Source: Promethearchaeota archaeon
Lineage (GTDB): Archaea; Asgardarchaeota; Lokiarchaeia; Sigynarchaeales; SOKP01
Reading direction: 5' to 3'
DNA: 54,014 nt
Assembly (NCBI GenBank): GCA_030668025.1
Contig: DAOUUT010000002.1
Span: 1 to 54,014, forward strand
Under the pieces are notes generated by a model that was given only the letters and a program-made list of their open reading frames with translations, was not told the DNA's origin and searched no databases. The stretch's first letter is position 1. Each line of letters starts with the position of its first letter. The position numbers were made by a program, and so were the translations under genes. Shown here one piece after another: positions 1 to 9,786 of this stretch.

Positions 1-246
1 ATATGATTTAAAGATTTGTTTATTTTTTTCATAAGTTTTTATCCATGCTTCAAAATTTTTACTCCACCATACCCAACATCTTACATCCTCGGGTTTCAAC
101 GAAACTCGAGACACTTGTTGTCGATTAAATGGATTAACCACGTCCACATAACCAATCTTGATTCTATCGATTACCCAATCCATTAAAAAAGCGGGAATAT
201 CTGTTCTGCGAGAACAAGAAATTATTGGTGATTTTACAATTTTCAT
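1..246 (-). CDS. DUF1848 family protein (partial, C-terminus outside window)
   Basis: The start ATG is at 246 on the minus strand and the frame stays open to the window edge, giving 82 residues. The N-terminus contains SCSRRTDIPAF followed by VNPFNRQQVSRVSLKPEDV and VWWSKNF, which is the typical opening of DUF1848 proteins. These are uncharacterised and have radical-SAM-like cysteine motifs further downstream that are not visible here. The gene lies 44 nt downstream of the FAD-linked oxidase on the same strand, so the two may be co-transcribed. Family assignment is good; function is unknown. Confidence 0.75.
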   Translation of the reverse strand, partial: MKIVKSPIISCSRRTDIPAFLMDWVIDRIKIGYVDVVNPFNRQQVSRVSLKPEDVRCWVWWSKNFEAWIKTYEKNKQIFKSY

Positions 247-290
247 TAAATCATTAGAATTTTTTTTATAATTTTTTTATAATTTAGGCG

Positions 291-1922
291 TTATTCTCCC
301 GATAGATATAAAATCATAGCTGAAACAAATAAATCCTCTTTCTCCCTCATAAGTAGTTGCTCATCTATGCTCTGCAAACCATCAAGTGAAACTTTGAACT
401 TTCTGAGGAGTAATTCATCAAAGATCATTAAATGAGGATTTAAAAATACTGCGTCGTTTTTTGTTTCTTGTCGTAGCAATTTTCTAAATTTAGGTTCTAG
501 CCAGATTCTAAAAGGACCAGGGCTATGTTCTGCTTTATGTTTTATGTTGAATTTATTTTTAAGATTAATAATAACGTCAAAGATAGTTTCGCATATTAGT
601 TTCAAATTATTTTCATTTCGTTTGTAGAAATACGGAATTGGGACTGGTAGGCGCATATGTAATAGTAATCCTTGACCCTTCCGAAAATTTATATGACCGT
701 ATCCAAAAATTACTTTATGGAACCCATGCTTTCTAAATAGTTCATTTATAGTCTCAATGATATCTGGTAAGTTTTTTGGTTCGCTCAAGATATCTTCAAA
801 CCCTGGAAATGCGATATAATCGATAGATTTGTCTTCAGTTTGGACTATTAAAGCAAAAGAAGAGCGTTCTTGAAGATATTCTTGAAATTCTTCTTCGGTT
901 AATATTTTCCAAGAACAATCAGCCTGTTGTTTCATTATATCAATAAATTTATCAACATCATTTTTAGATCCTTCAATAAGGGCTGCCCATTTCACCTTTT
1001 TATTCTTATTTTTTTCTCTCCCAAGTTCGCTAAACTTTCCGGGAAGGCTTTCATCTGAAATTACAAATTCGCTAATTAAGGGAAAAATCTTAAAATCTAA
1101 AACTGATTGCAAACCCTTAAACGCTAAATTCAAATTATATCCATACATAATAGCTTGTTTTAAATTAGTTTCAGGACGATACAATCGAAATACAGCGCTC
1201 AATATTACACCAAAATAACCATTTCCACCAATAATTTTTAAAAAGAGCGGATTATTTCCGTCAATTTCAGCCATCTCTCCATCTGGCTTCATAATCCGAA
1301 TAGTTTTTATCCAATTTTCGGTGGAACCTAATTTTCCTGAAGTTATTCCACTTGCATTTGAAGCTATTAAACCCCCTACTCTTACAGGTAGCTTTAAAGC
1401 ACTTGCGGGTTGAACGGGAAAAATTAACTCATTTTCGCTTTTAATTAGAGTATATTTAATTAGATCTGATATTAACACATTTTGATTTACCCGAACAGTA
1501 TTATTTTTAAAATCGAATCGCATTGGTTCTTTATAGGATTGAAAATCAACCATATCAACAATAATACCAAAATTTCCATAACCTCCAGAAAGGCCCGTCT
1601 TTCCTCCAGCAAATGTAATGGGTATCTCAAATTTCTGAGAATTTTTTACTATAACTCGTAGTTGTGTCTCTACTTTAGGTCTAAACAGAACGAAAGGTCT
1701 TATGTGCAGGTGTGAAGTATCTCGAATAACGCTAGCTTGTATTGGATCTCCGACAAGCATGACATAACCGGATTGAAAGAGTTTGTAATATTTATTACCT
1801 TTTGATATTTTTGGAGTCTTTATAAAAGTTAATTTAAAAAAACCTTCCTTTTCCATATGGTCTAGAAATGGATCCCATGGTAGTTTTTCTTGAAGACTTT
1901 TGATCAAAGTATTTTTTTCCAT
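291..1922 (-). CDS. FAD-linked oxidase (GlcD / D-lactate dehydrogenase-like)
   Basis: A 543-residue protein of the FAD-binding PCMH (VAO) family. The FAD pyrophosphate-binding segment is near residues 101-125 (PITFAGGKTGLSGGYGNFG). A second conserved stretch at about 181-206 (VGGLIASNASGITSGKLGS) matches the glycine/asparagine-rich FAD loop of glycolate and D-lactate dehydrogenases. Such enzymes oxidise 2-hydroxy acids and pass electrons to a cytochrome, an Fe-S partner or a flavoprotein. No Fe-S cluster motif is present and no GlcF-like partner is adjacent. The 2-hydroxy-acid substrate is inferred; alkyl-DHAP-synthase-like roles in the same family cannot be excluded. Confidence 0.75.
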   Translation of the reverse strand: MEKNTLIKSLQEKLPWDPFLDHMEKEGFFKLTFIKTPKISKGNKYYKLFQSGYVMLVGDPIQASVIRDTSHLHIRPFVLFRPKVETQLRVIVKNSQKFEIPITFAGGKTGLSGGYGNFGIIVDMVDFQSYKEPMRFDFKNNTVRVNQNVLISDLIKYTLIKSENELIFPVQPASALKLPVRVGGLIASNASGITSGKLGSTENWIKTIRIMKPDGEMAEIDGNNPLFLKIIGGNGYFGVILSAVFRLYRPETNLKQAIMYGYNLNLAFKGLQSVLDFKIFPLISEFVISDESLPGKFSELGREKNKNKKVKWAALIEGSKNDVDKFIDIMKQQADCSWKILTEEEFQEYLQERSSFALIVQTEDKSIDYIAFPGFEDILSEPKNLPDIIETINELFRKHGFHKVIFGYGHINFRKGQGLLLHMRLPVPIPYFYKRNENNLKLICETIFDVIINLKNKFNIKHKAEHSPGPFRIWLEPKFRKLLRQETKNDAVFLNPHLMIFDELLLRKFKVSLDGLQSIDEQLLMREKEDLFVSAMILYLSGE

Positions 1923-2065
1923 ACCAAGCCATGTTTCTGTTTAATTTCATCTATCTAAGCTTTCCATTTTCCTAAAGTAAAGGAGCTTATCAAGATTAAA
2001 ATAATTGCTGTAATAAAAAATATTTCTAATTTAATTTTTTAAACCATGCAATATTTAAGATTAAT

Positions 2066-3091
2066 ATGATACCGTCTATTGAATGGACTCATGATAATAA
2101 AGTGAAAATGATTGACCAGACTTTACTTCCGCATAAACTTGAGTTTTTAGAGTTTGTGGATTATAGAAGTGTGGCAAATGCCATTAAAATCATGAACATT
2201 AGAGGCGCTCCCGCTATTGGGATAGCTGCAGCAATGGGAATGGCATTAGCTACAATAGAATATAAAGCCCTTCCTAAAGATACATTCCTTAAAAGAATGG
2301 AGGAAGCTGCGGACACTATTCGCAATACAAGGCCTACAGCATCTAACCTTTTTTGGGCAGTAAATAGAATTTGGGAAATATTAAGTTCTTTTCCTGATAA
2401 CCCTTCAAATATTTCTGAACTTGTCATCGAAGAAGCTAAATTAATGGCTCAAGAAGATGTAAATGTTAATAAAAATATTGGTAAAAATGGAGCTAGTTTA
2501 TTAAAAGATGGAGATGTTGTTTTAACTCATTGCAATGCGGGTTCGTTGGCTACAGTTCAATATGGTACGGCGTTAGCACCTATTCGAAGCGCAATTGAAG
2601 GTGGTAAAAAAATTAGCGTGATTGCTGATGAAACGAGACCAAGATTACAAGGAGCTAGATTAACTGCCTATGAACTTCAATACGATAAAATCCCTGTAAA
2701 AGTGATTTCTGACACATCTTCAGGTCTATTAATGAGGCTTGGAAAAATAGATAAAGTAATAGTTGGTACGGACCGAGTTACTTCAGACGCAGTTTTTAAC
2801 AAAATTGGAACGTACTTGGTCGCTTTAGCTGCGTACGACAATAAGGTGCCTTTTTATGTTGCGGCTCCAACTTCCACATTATCTCTGCATGAGACCGTTG
2901 ACGATGTTACTATTGAGCAAAGAGACAGTAGTGAAGTAAAAAATGTACTTGGGAAGGTACAGATCGTCCCTGACGGTGTAGAGTGCTTAAACTACGCGTT
3001 CGACATCACTCCCTTTAGATTAGTAACCGGTATTATTACAGAACACAGCGTTTATACGCCCGAAGAATTATTAACAAAATATAAGAGTTAA
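2066..3091 (+). CDS. mtnA: S-methyl-5-thioribose-1-phosphate isomerase
   Basis: A 341-residue member of the eIF2B-related isomerase family. It converts methylthioribose-1-phosphate to methylthioribulose-1-phosphate in methionine salvage. The MtnA hallmarks are present: NIRGAPAIG at 44-52, the catalytic Cys156 in THCNAGSLATVQYGTALAPI, ADETRPRLQGARLTAYEL at about 187-204, catalytic Asp236 in GTDR, and NKIGTY at 245-250. The Cys motif is of the MtnA form rather than the form seen in archaeal ribose-1,5-bisphosphate isomerase. The start is an ATG about 20 nt after a TTAAGATTAA stretch. No other methionine-salvage gene is adjacent. Confidence 0.9.
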   Translation: MIPSIEWTHDNKVKMIDQTLLPHKLEFLEFVDYRSVANAIKIMNIRGAPAIGIAAAMGMALATIEYKALPKDTFLKRMEEAADTIRNTRPTASNLFWAVNRIWEILSSFPDNPSNISELVIEEAKLMAQEDVNVNKNIGKNGASLLKDGDVVLTHCNAGSLATVQYGTALAPIRSAIEGGKKISVIADETRPRLQGARLTAYELQYDKIPVKVISDTSSGLLMRLGKIDKVIVGTDRVTSDAVFNKIGTYLVALAAYDNKVPFYVAAPTSTLSLHETVDDVTIEQRDSSEVKNVLGKVQIVPDGVECLNYAFDITPFRLVTGIITEHSVYTPEELLTKYKS

Positions 3092-3149
3092 CTTTAAGAA
3101 CACTATAGAAAAACTAAAGAGCTATTAAAAACTATTATTAGTGTTTAAA

Positions 3150-3398
3150 ATGCAGCTAAATGAAAAAGAAAAAGATGCGCTTTTTAAGATTTTTATTTTT
3201 TCAGTAATTCAAATATTTTGTTTAAACATTCATTATATCATTTCTGCTCTCTCAGGAGATTCTGATTGGACAGTTGAAAGGTTAACATCTTCTTTTGGAG
3301 GACTGGTTATTCAAATTCTCCAAATAATTACACTGATTAATGGAGTACTTATCTTTATTTATGTCGTTATATTTTTATTATTACTTATAAATAAATAA
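3150..3398 (+). CDS. Small two-TM membrane protein
   Basis: About 82 residues from the ATG at 3150; an in-frame GTG lies at 3141. Two hydrophobic helices are visible, one near residues 15-33 and one near 50-78 that fills the C-terminus (leucine/isoleucine/valine-rich, ending LLLLINK). I do not recognise the family. It follows mtnA by about 60 nt on the same strand and faces the dihydrouridine synthase gene tail to tail, so it could share the mtnA transcript. The amphipathic spacing and clean membrane segments suggest a real gene rather than a chance reading frame. Confidence 0.5.
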   Translation: MQLNEKEKDALFKIFIFSVIQIFCLNIHYIISALSGDSDWTVERLTSSFGGLVIQILQIITLINGVLIFIYVVIFLLLLINK

Positions 3399-3410
3399 TT
3401 TTCTCGTTTC

Positions 3411-4403
3411 TTAATTATCAAAAATCTGTTCGAAAATATCTCGTAATTCATCCATAGTTTTTGCCTTAGAAATTTTTATCCTAATGTCGGTTGATGTTGA
3501 AATATTTCTAGTTAGCCATATCGAATTTTTTTTTAATTCCATAAATTTATATTTTTCAATAGGGTAAGGAAATTCGCTATTCTCATCTAAATAGTTATTT
3601 ATGCAATGTTCGTAAAGCTCAATATGTTTTTTCATTTTAATTAAATTATTATTAAAAACCAGTTCTACTCCTTCTTTTAAATATTTATTAATTTGATGAA
3701 AAATTTCGGGATTCCCCATAGTTTCTCTTCCAATCATAATAGCATCAACTTTTGTAAAATTTAAAAACCTTTTTGCAGATTGAGGATTGTTAATGCTTCC
3801 ATTTCCAACTACAGGTATTTTTAATAGATCTTTCAATTTTTTAACGGCTTCTAAATTAAGAGCGGCGTCATCGAATCCACCTCTTACCGTTCTTCCATGA
3901 ATTGTTATGAAATTAATGTTCGATTTATTAACAATCTTCGCTAATTTATCGATATTATCTGTATTATTGAACCCTATTCTAACCTTTAAAGAAACTAAAT
4001 GTGAGGAGTATTTTGTGGCAATTTTAATTAAACTACTTAATTTTTTCAAATCATTAAGTAGATACCCTCCTTCCTTTGCCTTAATTGCTCTTTTAGATGG
4101 ACAGCCTGCGTTTATATCCAAAACATCAAATTGATAGCTTTCAAGAAAATCAATTGATTCTTTTAAAGCTATTGGATCTGAACCAATTAACTGCACGCTT
4201 ACTGGTCTTTCCTTCTCAATTTTGTGTAAATTTCTTAATACGGTGCGAGGGCTATTTTGAATTCTTTTAGTGTAAAGCATTGGAACACTTACTAATCCTA
4301 TCTTACCAAACATTCTACAAAATTGCCTATACGGTGCCGTAGTTACTTTTTGTAGCGGTGCAAGAAAAAAATTATTTTCTAAAACAAGCGATCCTAATTT
4401 CAT
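3411..4403 (-). CDS. dus: tRNA-dihydrouridine synthase
   Basis: A 330-residue FMN-dependent TIM-barrel enzyme that reduces uridine to dihydrouridine in tRNA D-loops. Visible motifs are FLAPLQKVTTAPYRQFCR near the N-terminus, DINAGCPSKR with the catalytic Cys101, KVRIGFNN in the barrel, ITIHGRTV for tRNA/FMN contacts and PVVGNGSI plus AIMIGRETMGNPEIF for phosphate binding. The length matches the COG0042 family. It stands alone on the minus strand. The archaeal subfamily and the exact uridine modified cannot be read from the sequence. Confidence 0.9.
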   Translation of the reverse strand: MKLGSLVLENNFFLAPLQKVTTAPYRQFCRMFGKIGLVSVPMLYTKRIQNSPRTVLRNLHKIEKERPVSVQLIGSDPIALKESIDFLESYQFDVLDINAGCPSKRAIKAKEGGYLLNDLKKLSSLIKIATKYSSHLVSLKVRIGFNNTDNIDKLAKIVNKSNINFITIHGRTVRGGFDDAALNLEAVKKLKDLLKIPVVGNGSINNPQSAKRFLNFTKVDAIMIGRETMGNPEIFHQINKYLKEGVELVFNNNLIKMKKHIELYEHCINNYLDENSEFPYPIEKYKFMELKKNSIWLTRNISTSTDIRIKISKAKTMDELRDIFEQIFDN

Positions 4404-4534
4404 TTTTAGGTAAATTATTTTTTTATTAATCTTTTATATTCAATAACCAAGAAATTTTTAAAAAATTTCATTTTATCTTATTTAGATCAATTTCTATTAT
4501 ATTTTAAAATCTTTTTAGAGTGAAAAAATTTATC

Positions 4535-5038
4535 ATGTCAAAAAATATTAAAAAATATGTATTCAAATCAAAACCAAAAGAAATCACATACATTGACGAT
4601 GAACCCTTAAAATTGAGCAAAGAATTCAGCTTTTTCCATAATAAGATTAAATTCAGGAAAGAATTAACTCGACTTCAAAACTTTTTTAAAGATTCTGCTA
4701 AAATCGCGCTCCAAGCTTCGGGAATAAGGGATTCTTATTTAAAAGAAGAGTATTCAGAAAACTTTCTACTAGTTATTTTTACGACAAATGAGATTATAAG
4801 AAAAGCCGATCTAATTATTGAACCGCACAAAAATCTCGAAATCAGTCCGGGATGCTTCTATCTTGAGTCTAACTCTGAATCAATGCTTTTATTAGCAAAG
4901 GATATGGATGGGTTATCATTTGGCGTAGATACAATGGAAGAGATTTTTGCTCAAACATTTGAAATTTATTTCGAACAAAAGAATTTTGATGAATATATAA
5001 AAATTAGACCGTTTAAACTCTTGAATTGTATTAAATAA
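4535..5038 (+). CDS. Hypothetical protein
   Basis: About 167 residues from the ATG at 4535; a GTG at 4520 would add five residues. The protein is mixed charged and hydrophobic, with no membrane segment, signal peptide or metal-binding motif. The middle has alternating beta-like strands (LLVIFTTNEII, KADLIIEPHKNLEI) that suggest a small alpha/beta domain. It is flanked by convergent or divergent neighbours, so context gives no hint. I do not recognise it. Confidence 0.55.
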   Translation: MSKNIKKYVFKSKPKEITYIDDEPLKLSKEFSFFHNKIKFRKELTRLQNFFKDSAKIALQASGIRDSYLKEEYSENFLLVIFTTNEIIRKADLIIEPHKNLEISPGCFYLESNSESMLLLAKDMDGLSFGVDTMEEIFAQTFEIYFEQKNFDEYIKIRPFKLLNCIK

Positions 5039-5103
5039 CCTAATCTCTTTTTATCTTAAAATTTGTTAAGCTCTCTTAGACATTAGAAAAAAAAAAGATA
5101 TTT

Positions 5104-6825
5104 TTAACTCATAAATTTCCAAGGTTTTTGTTTTTTAAGTTTGTAGGCTTTTTTCGCATAGTCTTTCATCATCCTATTAGTGTTAAAGTAAGCTGCGAGA
5201 GAAATAGCGTTTTTACTTCTAAATAGCCATTCATCATGATTCATGTATGTAGGAATAATTTCGTTTTCTAGCGTTTCATATATAGCGTTTGAATCAATCT
5301 CCCAACTATTTGAGACTCCTGGATCGTCGGGATTTGAATCGTTAGGGCCAATTGCCCATCCTGCCATAGAGTTCTTGCGATATCCTTCCAACCACCAACC
5401 ATCTTGAACGCTAAAGTTTAAAACGCCATTCAATGAGGCTTTCATACCACTTGTACCGCTCGCTTCGCGATATCTTTCGGGCGTATTGAGCCAAACATCG
5501 CACCCAGATACCATCAAATGAGCTAAATCCATATTATAATTTTCCAGCATTACAATTTTAACACCATAATTATCGTAAAGATATTCACCTGATTCGTAGA
5601 TTTTTTTGATATAATCCTTGCCCATTGTGTCCTTAGGGTGAGCTTTTCCTGCAAAAATGAATTGAATCTTATCTTTGCAGATTTTACCTAACCGCTCGAT
5701 ATCGTGAAAGATTAAAGTAGCCCTTTTATAAGTAGCAAATCTTCTAGCGAAACCAATTGTAAGTAATTCTTCATCCAGTAAGTTCCAACTATGGCCTTTC
5801 TGATAACTAATTAGATTGAATTTATTTTCAATGTGCGCATCAAAAATATCTAATTCGTCTAATTCAATTGCGTTTTGAAGTAGCGTAGGTTTTGCCTTCC
5901 AATTTGGCCACTTTTTGTCAAATATCCGTTGAAATGGCTGGCTAACCCAAGTAGATAAATGGATACCATTAGTTATTGAATCAACTTCGTATTGAGGAAA
6001 CATTTTCCGCGAAATTTGACCGTGTTTTTTGGCAACTCCATTTCTATATCGAGAAAGCTCCATTCCTAGAAATGTCATATTAAATTGACCTTTATCGTCA
6101 GCAATTTTTCGGATTTCAGAAGGCATTCTTTTTCCAAATACCTTATTAACTAAATCTTGATCAAATCGATCGTGACCTGCCGGAACTGGTGTGTGAGTAG
6201 TAAACACTACTTTTTCTCTAACTTTATCAAGATCGCCACTTAACATATTGTAAAGTTCTAATATTGAGAAAGAACCATGACCTTCGTTTAGATGGTATGT
6301 TTTAATGTTAGTGTAGCCCAATGAATTTAAGAGTTTAACGCCGCCAATACCTAATATCATTTCTTGTACGATTCTGTTCCATCGAGATGTGGAATCATAG
6401 AGAGAACCTGTCATTTCTTTCATCCAATCTTCGTTTCCCTCAATGTCAGTAGTTAACAAATAAATTGGTAGAACATGACCTGATTGGCCTATAACGCGAT
6501 AAAGCCATGCAGAAACTAACACTTCTTTATCTTCTATTTTTATTTTAATTGGTTTATCAATTTTCTCGAACTCGTACCAAAAATTCCACTCAATTTCCTT
6601 TTCTTTCTGTTCACCAAATTCGTTAAAAAATTGATAAAAATAACCTGAACTATAACATAAGCACAATCCAACCATAGGAAGCTCTAGATCTGCTGCCGCT
6701 CTTACGGTATCTCCAGATAAAACCCCTAAACCACCGCTATAAGTTGGAATGTTCGAATCAATTGCGATCTCCATGCTGATATAGGCAACTTGCGTACTAT
6801 TTTTCAAATCTTCGTTAATTTCCAT
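5104..6825 (-). CDS. glgP: Alpha-glucan (glycogen/maltodextrin) phosphorylase, GT35
   Basis: A 573-residue protein of the shorter archaeal/bacterial phosphorylase group. It uses phosphate to release glucose-1-phosphate from alpha-1,4-glucans with pyridoxal phosphate. The N-terminus has the GGLGVLSGDT loop (31-40). Other conserved elements are HLNEGHGSF (178-186), TTHTPVPAGHDRFD (209-222), NGIHLSTWV (286-294), GFARRFATYKRA (358-369) and EASGTSGMKASLNGVLN (454-470) with the PLP lysine at 462. The gene has a 383-nt AT-rich region in front of it, shared with a divergent SDR gene. No glycogen synthase or debranching gene is in the window. Confidence 0.92.
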   Translation of the reverse strand: MEINEDLKNSTQVAYISMEIAIDSNIPTYSGGLGVLSGDTVRAAADLELPMVGLCLCYSSGYFYQFFNEFGEQKEKEIEWNFWYEFEKIDKPIKIKIEDKEVLVSAWLYRVIGQSGHVLPIYLLTTDIEGNEDWMKEMTGSLYDSTSRWNRIVQEMILGIGGVKLLNSLGYTNIKTYHLNEGHGSFSILELYNMLSGDLDKVREKVVFTTHTPVPAGHDRFDQDLVNKVFGKRMPSEIRKIADDKGQFNMTFLGMELSRYRNGVAKKHGQISRKMFPQYEVDSITNGIHLSTWVSQPFQRIFDKKWPNWKAKPTLLQNAIELDELDIFDAHIENKFNLISYQKGHSWNLLDEELLTIGFARRFATYKRATLIFHDIERLGKICKDKIQFIFAGKAHPKDTMGKDYIKKIYESGEYLYDNYGVKIVMLENYNMDLAHLMVSGCDVWLNTPERYREASGTSGMKASLNGVLNFSVQDGWWLEGYRKNSMAGWAIGPNDSNPDDPGVSNSWEIDSNAIYETLENEIIPTYMNHDEWLFRSKNAISLAAYFNTNRMMKDYAKKAYKLKKQKPWKFMS

Positions 6826-7208
6826 TATTCAACACTTCATTATTGAGTTTTGAGTTTCTTAAGAAATTAATAATGTAAATATATATATATTTGTTTTAAA
6901 ATTCTTATTTTAAATTCTTATGTTAAAATGAATATTATAATAAATTTATCTTAGAACTTTAATAGCCTTAATAGATAACGACTAATTATAAAAATGAATG
7001 AAAAGTTGAAACAAAAGAATATTAATAATTGTATCAAATTATTTCTTTTTTTTATAAATGAATCATCCAAATATTTTTAAATCAATTAATCTATTTTAAC
7101 AATATCTAATGGAATCTAAATAAAAGTTCATAAAAGAGAAGAATATTATTTTTCTTCTTAAACAATTAAATTTTTCAAACACTCTAAAAAGAAAAAGGTT
7201 GTGTTAAA
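6826..7208. other. AT-rich divergent intergenic region
   Basis: This stretch separates the divergent glgP and SDR genes and must hold both promoters. It contains an ATATATATATATTT run near 6878-6891 that could serve as a TATA element for glgP. A 7-bp inverted repeat (AGAAGAA / TTCTTCT, 7137-7158, 8-nt loop) lies about 50 nt before the SDR start. A 28-codon open frame near 6994 looks accidental. I see no RNA gene. Confidence 0.5.
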
Positions 7209-8093
7209 GTGGGAAAACTAGATGGGAAGGTTGCCGTAATCACTGGCGGGGCAAGTGGTATAGGTAGGGCTAGTGTGCAGCTCTTTATTGAAGAAGGAGC
7301 TCGTGTTGTGTTTGGAGATATACAAGATGATAAAGGTAAAACTTTTGCCGAAGAACTTGGACCAAATGCGAGTTATTTTCATACAAATGTGCGCAAGGAA
7401 TCTGAAATTAAGGCTATAATCGATTTCGCTGTTGAAAAATTTGGACACCTTGATATTATGTTTAACAACGCTGGATTTGGTGGTGTTGGAGGGTTAATTG
7501 AGGAAACACTTACGGACGCCTTCGATGTGACTATGGAAGTAGTATTTCGTAGTGTGGTTCTTGGAATGAAACACGCTGCTCCAGTGATGAAAAAACAAGG
7601 ATCAGGAGTCATATTAAGTACAGCTAGTGTAGCAGGTCTTCGAACAGGTTTTGGACCTCACATTTATAGTGCTCTAAAAGCAGCAATTATCCATTTAACT
7701 CATACTGTTGCTATGGAATTGGGTGAAGATGGCATTCGAGTAAATTGTGTTTGCCCAGGAGCTATTCCAACAGCCATTTTTGGAAGAGGATTCGGGCTTC
7801 CTCAAGATGCTGCTGAAAGGCTAGCGGAGTTATTGAAAATCCCCTTTGCTAATTCTCAACCAATTAAACGTACTGGCTTACCAGATGATATTGCTAAAGC
7901 TGCTCTCTGGCTTGTAAGCGACGATTCCAGCTTTGTTAATGGACATGCATTGGTTGTTGATGGAGGTCTTATCGGTGGGAAATTATATTCAGAAACTATT
8001 GATACATTCAATGAAATAACAGCTCTTCTAAAGCTTGGAGATGTGAGAGATATCTATAGAAAAATTAATGAGGAAATCGCCAAAACTAAATAA
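7209..8093 (+). CDS. SDR-family NAD(P)-dependent dehydrogenase
   Basis: A 294-residue classical short-chain dehydrogenase with a GTG start at 7209, placed just before the first beta strand. Dinucleotide binding is by TGGASGIG (12-19). Asp37 at the end of beta-2 favours NAD over NADP by family rule. NNAG is at 86-89, the catalytic Ser at 140 and YSALK gives Tyr153/Lys157. The C-terminus has the usual VNGHALVVDGGL followed by a roughly 35-residue tail, longer than most. The substrate is unknown. The gene stands alone between a long AT-rich upstream region and a convergent small gene. Confidence 0.88.
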   Translation: MGKLDGKVAVITGGASGIGRASVQLFIEEGARVVFGDIQDDKGKTFAEELGPNASYFHTNVRKESEIKAIIDFAVEKFGHLDIMFNNAGFGGVGGLIEETLTDAFDVTMEVVFRSVVLGMKHAAPVMKKQGSGVILSTASVAGLRTGFGPHIYSALKAAIIHLTHTVAMELGEDGIRVNCVCPGAIPTAIFGRGFGLPQDAAERLAELLKIPFANSQPIKRTGLPDDIAKAALWLVSDDSSFVNGHALVVDGGLIGGKLYSETIDTFNEITALLKLGDVRDIYRKINEEIAKTK

Positions 8094-8137
8094 AGAAATT
8101 AATTATTCAATTTTTTTTTAATAATTTTAAAATAAGT

Positions 8138-8509
8138 CTAATCAGAATCAAGTTTCAATTCAGGTTTTTCAAGAGAAACCTTTTTAGAAATTCCGTAGTT
8201 ATCCCATTTATCAAGATCTAACTCGTCTAACTTATTAATTAATTCCTTACTTTCAAAATTAGGAATTTTGTTTATGAGGTTTGGCGTTGGTAATTGGTTT
8301 ATCAAATTTGGTTGTAATAATTTATTACTTTTAACTAAATATTCTTCAGTTCTATTTTTATTGTTAATATGATTTTTAAAAAACGGATTTTCTGGTTTTA
8401 AATTTTCGATCTTTGCAGCCTTAATGTTAATTGGGTTTCGAGGGACTGTAGATTTCGTCATTCGGCAAATAGGACAATTGTTAATATCAAGACCGTGTAT
8501 GCAAGGCAT
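8138..8509 (-). CDS. Small protein with N-terminal zinc-knuckle-like motif
   Basis: A 123-residue protein that begins with a compact Cys/His cluster: Cys3, His5, Cys12 and Cys15 (MPCIHGLDINNCPICRM). This looks like a small zinc-binding knuckle. The rest is low in complexity, rich in Asn, Leu, Lys and Pro, and has short repeated phrases (LINQLPTPNLINKIPN, then ELINKLDELDLDKW). It looks disordered with short helical motifs and could be a binding scaffold. I do not recognise the family. It is divergent from the SIS-domain gene with about 100 nt between starts. Confidence 0.55.
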   Translation of the reverse strand: MPCIHGLDINNCPICRMTKSTVPRNPINIKAAKIENLKPENPFFKNHINNKNRTEEYLVKSNKLLQPNLINQLPTPNLINKIPNFESKELINKLDELDLDKWDNYGISKKVSLEKPELKLDSD

Positions 8510-8612
8510 AAAATATCACTTCAATAATTATTTAATTCTGAATTGTTTAAATTAATTTTATCTTATATTTTTTATTATAATTAATTATGAATGGATTTTT
8601 AGGGGATTATAT

Positions 8613-9731
8613 ATGAATGATTTTTTAAAAGAAATAAAATCTCAACCAGATGCTCTTAAAGACACGTTTAACTACATTGTAGGAGAAGGTAAACCTCAAT
8701 TTTTAAAAATTAGAGACTTTTTAAAAAAAGGTGGTATTACTAAACTTATATTTACGGGTATGGGTTCAAGTTTTATCAGCTCATACTTACCTTATTATAT
8801 TTTAAATCAGTATGGAATCGCTGTTGAAATTCGAGAAGCAGGAGAATTCTTGTTTAATACATTTCCTAACGTTAAACAGAATTGCTTTAAAGACATAGGG
8901 ATTATAATTATTTCACAATCTGGCAAATCTGGGGAAATTAGAGAACTATTGAGAAAAATTAATGCAATAGATATTAATAATAAGCCGTTAACAATTGGTA
9001 TCACGAATAATCCTGATAGTTATTTAGCTTATATGACAGAATTACAAGTTTATATGAATTTTGACGAAGAGGTTTCAGTTACTTCGAAAAGTTATGTTTG
9101 TACGCTGCTATTGTTGTATGTTATGGCAAAAACAATAATAGGCGAATTTTTTACAAATGAAACCGAAATTCAAAATGTAGAAGCCTTCTTAGGGGAAGTT
9201 AGAAGAATTTTACTTGATCAAAAACAGATTAATAAGATATGGAAAGAGCTTCTATCTTCATTTGGATACGATATTGATTTTCTAGAAATTCTCGCACGAA
9301 GTTCTTCTTTAACTACTGCGCATCAAGCGGCATTAAGTTTTAAGGAAATCGTTAAATCTTACTCTGAAGCAAGTTCTATATCAACTTTTAGACACGGTGG
9401 TATTGAATGCTTAAAAGAGAGTACTAAACTTATAATTCTTTCATCCGATAAAGAGAATTTCGCATTCAACATTCAATTCATAGATAAATTAATTAACGAA
9501 TGGGCTTGTGGAAAAATTCTGCACATTACAAATCAAGAATTTGACGAGAAAGCAAAGAAATTACACGACGATCCTAAAATTATAACTTATAAGCATAAAA
9601 TAAAGGATCCTCATTTAGCGCCGATAATGGAAATAATAATTCTTCAATTACTATTTTACAAGATGGCAGAAAAAAAAGGAATTGAACCAGGTAAGTTTTT
9701 ATATTCACAGAAAATAACTAACGACATATAA
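8613..9731 (+). CDS. SIS-domain sugar isomerase-like protein
   Basis: A 372-residue protein with two SIS (phosphosugar-binding) domains, like the isomerase half of GlmS or AgaS-type proteins but without a glutaminase domain. The first domain has FTGMGSSFISSYL near residue 50 and IIISQSGKSGEIREL near residue 98. The second has LARSSSLTTAHQAALSFKEI and later SIST-FRHGG-IE (about 260-272), matching the GlmS E-x-R-HG region that binds the sugar phosphate. A deaminase/isomerase acting on an amino-sugar phosphate is likely. A sugar nucleotidyltransferase lies two genes downstream, which is compatible with surface-sugar synthesis (inference). Confidence 0.8.
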   Translation: MNDFLKEIKSQPDALKDTFNYIVGEGKPQFLKIRDFLKKGGITKLIFTGMGSSFISSYLPYYILNQYGIAVEIREAGEFLFNTFPNVKQNCFKDIGIIIISQSGKSGEIRELLRKINAIDINNKPLTIGITNNPDSYLAYMTELQVYMNFDEEVSVTSKSYVCTLLLLYVMAKTIIGEFFTNETEIQNVEAFLGEVRRILLDQKQINKIWKELLSSFGYDIDFLEILARSSSLTTAHQAALSFKEIVKSYSEASSISTFRHGGIECLKESTKLIILSSDKENFAFNIQFIDKLINEWACGKILHITNQEFDEKAKKLHDDPKIITYKHKIKDPHLAPIMEIIILQLLFYKMAEKKGIEPGKFLYSQKITNDI

Positions 9732-9786
9732 CAATATTAAGATACTAAGAAAAATTACTAATTATTTAATTTAAAATTTAATTCAA